From contig NZ_QWEV01000005.1 of the NCBI RefSeq assembly GCF_003858395.1, forward strand, positions 3,782,001 to 3,846,000: a stretch of 64,000 nucleotides of DNA, given 5' to 3'. Positions within the stretch are counted from its first letter, which is position 1; each line of letters starts with the position of its first letter. The notes below the pieces were generated by a model that did no database searches, was not told the DNA's origin, and saw only the letters and a program-made list of their open reading frames with translations. The stretch comes from Acidipila sp. EB88 (lineage in GTDB: Bacteria; Acidobacteriota; Terriglobia; Terriglobales; Acidobacteriaceae). Positions 60,557 through 64,000 of the stretch are shown piece by piece. Position numbers and translations under genes: made by a program.

Positions 60557-62350
60557 TCAGTACACATCGCGGTGATAGCGGTGCTCGTCGTGCAACTGGC
60601 TGATGTACTCCCTGGCCGCGTCGCGATCCATGCCGCCATGCTGTTCAACGACCGTATGCAGTGCGGCATCCACATCCTTGGCCATGCGCGAAGCATCGCC
60701 GCACACGTAAAACACTGCGCCTTCGCCAAGCCAGTGCCACAGCTCGGCCCCACGCTCAAGCATGCGGTCCTGCACGTAGATCTTGTGTTCCTGGTCACGT
60801 GAAAACGCAGTGTCGAGACGCGTCAGGTGACCGTCGGCTGCCATGGCACGCAGCTCCTCGCAGTAAAGGAAGTCCGTGCTCGCACTGCGCTCTCCAAAGA
60901 ACAGCCAGTTTTTACCGCTTGCACCCAGTGCGCGGCGCTCGTACAGGAACGAGCGAAACGGTGCGATACCTGTGCCTGGGCCAACCATAATGATTGGCGT
61001 GTGGTTGTTCTCAGGAATGCGAAATTTGGGATTGGCCTGGATGTAGATCGGCAACCGCGCACCGACCCCGGTTCGATCCGCCAGCAGGGTGGAGCAGATA
61101 CCGCCGCGCTCGCGCCCGTGCGCTTTGTAGCGCACTACCGCCACCGTTGTGTGCACCTCGCGGCCATGCGCGGCCGGGCTTGAAGAGATGGAGTACAGGC
61201 GCGGCGACAGGCGTGGCAGCATCGCCGCAATCTCCGCAGGCTCCGTGATGAGCCCGGGGTACTCGAGCAATAGATCGATCAGCCCGCGATCGTACATGAA
61301 GCTTTCAAGGTGTGCCGACTGCTCGGCCGGCAGCAGTGCGGTAAGCGTTTTGCTGCCAGACTTGCTTGCAAAGGCCTGGACGATTTTGCGCGTGAGACGC
61401 GTCGGCTGCAGATGGTGCAGCAGCGCCTGCTCCATCGATACCTCGCCGACTTTGGGTAACGCGATGCTTGCGCCTGCGTCGAAGGCCAGCGCCTCAAGAA
61501 TGTCTGCCACCAAGACTGGGTCGTTGGTCGGGACAACGCCGCAGGAGTCTCCCGCAGCGTACTCGATCTGCGCGTCCTCGATGTCGAACGCGAGGTGCAT
61601 CGTTACCTTGGAGGAGTGGCCGGATGTAAGCGGCGTGCGGGCACGCAATGGTGCGAGAAAGGGATGGTCACGCGTGTGGAGTGGCTCAATCTTTGCTGCG
61701 CCCACGCCCGGTGCTACAGCGGATGTTGCCGTGGCGACCATGGAAGCCGGCGCACTTTTGCCACTCGATCCCGCGACGCGTTCAGCCAGGCGGCTGCTCA
61801 AACTGCTTTTCCATTGGTCAAACGGCGCATCCACATCTACGCCACTTTCCACGCGAGGCATGAGCCGCTCCGCACCAAGTGCGGCAAGTCGCTCATCGAG
61901 GTCCACGCCAAACTTGCAGAAATGCTCGTAGGAGTGATCGCCGAGAGCAAACACGGAGTAGCGCAGCTTCTCCATGCGCGGGGCGTCGGGTGCAGACATG
62001 GCATCGGCGAAACGCCGGCACGCATCGGGCGGATCTCCTTCACCATAGGTGCTGGCGAGTATCAGTGCATGTTCCTTGTCGGCGAGTGTGGCCGGCGGCA
62101 TGTCTTCCAGCGAGAACAGCTCGGTCGTATGTCCTTTCGCTTTGAGTTCTTTCGCAACTTTCTTGGCCAGGCGCTCTGCGGTGCCGCCCTGCGTCGCATA
62201 CAGCACGGTGAGCGAAAGCGCGGGCGACGGGGCCGGTTGCTGCGCGGGCGCCTGCGAGAAGAGACCTGCCAGAAAGCCGTTGAGCCATGCGCGCTGCTCT
62301 GTTGAGAATGGGGCGTTGTCAGGAATGAACGGAACCGTTGCAGTGGTCAT
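60557..62350 (-). CDS. cysJ: CysJ-like NADPH flavoprotein reductase
   Basis: About 597 residues. AGGAG lies five bases before MTTATVPF. Residues 48-190 are a flavodoxin-like FMN domain (YATQGGTAERLA, STYGEGDPPDA, GDHSYEHFCKFG). Residues 225-440 bind FAD (RLYSISSSP, GGICSTLL), and the end binds NADPH (GPGTGIAPFRSFLYERR, FFGERSASTDFLY) and ends in DVY as CysJ does. It passes NADPH electrons to a siroheme partner. Here the partner encoded directly upstream, overlapping by four bases, is a nitrite/sulfite reductase. Confidence 0.92.
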   Translation of the reverse strand: MTTATVPFIPDNAPFSTEQRAWLNGFLAGLFSQAPAQQPAPSPALSLTVLYATQGGTAERLAKKVAKELKAKGHTTELFSLEDMPPATLADKEHALILASTYGEGDPPDACRRFADAMSAPDAPRMEKLRYSVFALGDHSYEHFCKFGVDLDERLAALGAERLMPRVESGVDVDAPFDQWKSSLSSRLAERVAGSSGKSAPASMVATATSAVAPGVGAAKIEPLHTRDHPFLAPLRARTPLTSGHSSKVTMHLAFDIEDAQIEYAAGDSCGVVPTNDPVLVADILEALAFDAGASIALPKVGEVSMEQALLHHLQPTRLTRKIVQAFASKSGSKTLTALLPAEQSAHLESFMYDRGLIDLLLEYPGLITEPAEIAAMLPRLSPRLYSISSSPAAHGREVHTTVAVVRYKAHGRERGGICSTLLADRTGVGARLPIYIQANPKFRIPENNHTPIIMVGPGTGIAPFRSFLYERRALGASGKNWLFFGERSASTDFLYCEELRAMAADGHLTRLDTAFSRDQEHKIYVQDRMLERGAELWHWLGEGAVFYVCGDASRMAKDVDAALHTVVEQHGGMDRDAAREYISQLHDEHRYHRDVY

Positions 62351-64000
62351 AGCGGCTCCTGTGCCGTGCACATCGCGCGAAGTTCGTCGACACTGTGCCG
62401 ACGGGCGAAGGCGAGAAAGCTTTCGTCTGCTGTGCCGCGGCTTTCGAAGGTGTGAAAAAGTCCATGCATGCGGGGCACCAGTTCGGTGAACTTCACCCCC
62501 GCAAACAATTCGCGGGCAATACCCTGGTCGCCGTCTGCGCCGCCGCCAAGATTCACCTGGTAGCCCTCTTCTCCTTCGACCTTGACGCCCATCAGCCCGA
62601 TATCGCCGATGTAATGCTGCGCGCAGGAGTTATGGCATCCGGTGACGTGGAGATTGATGGGCTGCGCAAGGGTGAAGCGTGCATCGAGCGAGCGGGCAAG
62701 CTCGACTGCATGCCGCTTGGTGTCGGCGGCGGCAAAGCGGCAGCCCTGATTGCCGGTGCAGGCCACGGTTCCGCTCAGGAAGCGACCGGCTTTCCAGTCG
62801 AGCCCAGCGGCCAGCAGTGCCTGCTCAACCGCTGCGAGCGAAGCAAAGGGGATGTTAGGGATCAGCAGGTTCTGCCAAACGGTGAGGCGTAGCTCGCCCG
62901 TGCCCCACGTGTCGGCAATCTTGGCAAGGTCGCGCAATTGTGCGACCGCCAGGTGGCCGACCGGCACCACCACGCCAACAGTCTGCAGGCCTGATTGCTT
63001 TTGTGCGTGTACGCCGATGTGGCCCGCCCTATCGATCGGGCCGCGCGCTTCGCACTCCTCCGCAGGGAAACGGATGACCGGGAAAGCCAGGCGGCGCTCG
63101 GTCTCCTCAAGAAACCTGGTCACGCCCCAGCGGTCCACCAGGTACTTGAGCCGCGACTTCTTGCGATCGGTGCGGTCGCCGTTCTCGGCGAAAAGGCGCA
63201 CCATCGCGGCTGCCACTGCCACTATCTGGTCGGGGCGCAGCAGCAGACCGCAGTCTGTGGCGAACTGCTGGTGCCCGGTGATGCCGCACAGCAGCACGCG
63301 AAAGTACACCCCTGCCGGCACCCCGCGTCCCATGGAAACGCGAACTGCGACGAAGCCGATGTCATTGGTGTCTGCCAGCGTAGTGATAGCACCGCCGCCG
63401 TCGAACGCAATATTGAATTTACGGGGCAGCCCATACATGTCGCGCGAGTTGGAGATGTAGTGCTGCATCGCGGTGGCGAAGGGCAGCGTCTCGATCAACT
63501 CCTGTGCGTCCAACCCGCTGGTCGGTGAGGCGGTGATGTTGCGGATGTTGTCTGCGCCGGCGCCACGCGAGCCGAGTCCGAGGGCCTGCAGCGTCGTCAG
63601 CACATCCACAATATGTCGCGGGGCGATCTCGCGGATTTGCAGATTGGCGCGCGTGGTGATGTCGCAGCGCCCGGGACCCCATTGCTCAGCCATCGTTGCC
63701 AGTCCGCGCGCCTGCGCTGAGGTGAGGACACCCCCCGGGATGCGAAGCCTCACCATGAACGAATCCTGCGCCGGCGCGACATAGAACAGCCCATGGAACT
63801 TGAAGCGAAAGGTGTGTTCAAGATCCGGTGCGCGATCTTCCGCAGCATGCGCCAACAGTTCATCCCACGCGTCAAGCGGGTTGCGCTCGTACTTCCACTG
63901 CTCTTCGCGGCACAGGTCACTCACAGGCGTGCCGTAAACGGTGGGTTCGGCCTCGACGGCAGCGTTGGCAACGCCGGTCGCAGGATCGTTAGTGATGGCA
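62347..64000 (-). CDS. nirA: Siroheme nitrite/sulfite reductase (NirA-like), start outside the window
   Basis: At least 550 residues; the frame stays open to the window edge and the true start is beyond it (a GTG at 63924 is only an internal alternative). The siroheme and 4Fe-4S ligands are in CTGNQGC and TGCHNSC, and the repeated halves with FKFHGLFYVAP, RCDITTRANLQIREI and LRLTVWQNLLIPNIP are typical of the nitrite/sulfite reductase family. It reduces nitrite to ammonium with six electrons. Neighbouring nitrate reductase and transporter genes favour nitrite over sulfite. The CysJ-like protein is its probable electron donor. Confidence 0.9.
   Translation of the reverse strand, partial: AITNDPATGVANAAVEAEPTVYGTPVSDLCREEQWKYERNPLDAWDELLAHAAEDRAPDLEHTFRFKFHGLFYVAPAQDSFMVRLRIPGGVLTSAQARGLATMAEQWGPGRCDITTRANLQIREIAPRHIVDVLTTLQALGLGSRGAGADNIRNITASPTSGLDAQELIETLPFATAMQHYISNSRDMYGLPRKFNIAFDGGGAITTLADTNDIGFVAVRVSMGRGVPAGVYFRVLLCGITGHQQFATDCGLLLRPDQIVAVAAAMVRLFAENGDRTDRKKSRLKYLVDRWGVTRFLEETERRLAFPVIRFPAEECEARGPIDRAGHIGVHAQKQSGLQTVGVVVPVGHLAVAQLRDLAKIADTWGTGELRLTVWQNLLIPNIPFASLAAVEQALLAAGLDWKAGRFLSGTVACTGNQGCRFAAADTKRHAVELARSLDARFTLAQPINLHVTGCHNSCAQHYIGDIGLMGVKVEGEEGYQVNLGGGADGDQGIARELFAGVKFTELVPRMHGLFHTFESRGTADESFLAFARRHSVDELRAMCTAQEPL

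Noticed and set aside
1-64000. CRISPR arrays, tRNA or rRNA genes, insertion sequences, phage genes
   Set aside because: I looked for regular repeats, cloverleaf-like sequences and transposase or integrase motifs and saw none.

Overview
The window looks like chromosome from an acidobacterium of the Terriglobus/Granulicella/Edaphobacter kind. The GC content is high. There is an Oar-like TonB-dependent receptor with a carboxypeptidase-regulatory plug domain, a BlaI repressor with an M56 peptidase carrying a TIGR03435-type tail, a 7TM-DISM/SpoIIE phosphatase, many Tat-exported enzymes and many secreted beta-propellers. The placement rests on gene content; no rRNA or tRNA gene is present.

Layout. 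0-3 kb: a GRP-type sugar transporter and, divergently, a myo-inositol oxygenase behind a perfect LacI-type palindrome. 3-8 kb: two Tat-exported proteins, an unassigned barrel-like protein and a GH106 rhamnosidase. 8-13 kb: a GH76 mannanase, a cysteine dioxygenase-rhodanese fusion preceded by a poly-cysteine leader ORF, and a GH20 hexosaminidase. 13-18.8 kb: the Oar-like receptor, a TPR protein, a degenerate receiver protein and a small unknown protein. 19.4-27.5 kb: a divergent cluster with a SelA-like PLP enzyme and an exported RidA on one side, and an amidohydrolase/deacetylase, a lactonase, a bicovalent-FAD oxidase and a second lactonase-like propeller on the other. Two of these genes each carry a one-base lesion in a G5 tract. 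27.9-30.4 kb: BlaI and M56-TIGR03435. 30.8-33 kb: an EAL-PAS-PAS protein and an EamA protein. 33-42 kb: a two-component system followed by a propeller and a complete RND efflux set. 42-46.3 kb: a GlcG-like protein, a propeller, a tiny Tat-signal ORF, and a catalase-like peroxidase with cytochrome b561. 46.9-49.8 kb: a large FG-GAP protein. 50-54.5 kb: two divergent SpoIIE phosphatases with an RsbW-like kinase and a STAS antagonist. 55-64 kb: a nitrate assimilation operon (nirA, cysJ-like, dmsBC fusion, nasA-like, narK) that runs off the right edge.

Two systems stand out. First, the cysteine dioxygenase-rhodanese gene has an apparently leaderless 17-codon ORF with four consecutive Cys codons, then an 11-bp stem, then a CCUCC element that can pair with the gene's own Shine-Dalgarno. 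This looks like a cysteine-sensing attenuator. Second, the 19.4-27.4 kb cluster can be read as an oxidative route for N-acetylglucosamine: ChitO/GOOX-type oxidase, lactonase, deacetylase, SelA-like glucosaminate lyase, RidA, with a GH20 enzyme upstream in the window to release the sugar. That pathway is inferred; the gene families are visible in the sequence.

The overall lifestyle suggested is a soil heterotroph that degrades plant, fungal and chitin-type polymers, assimilates nitrate, and has several membrane signalling and efflux systems.
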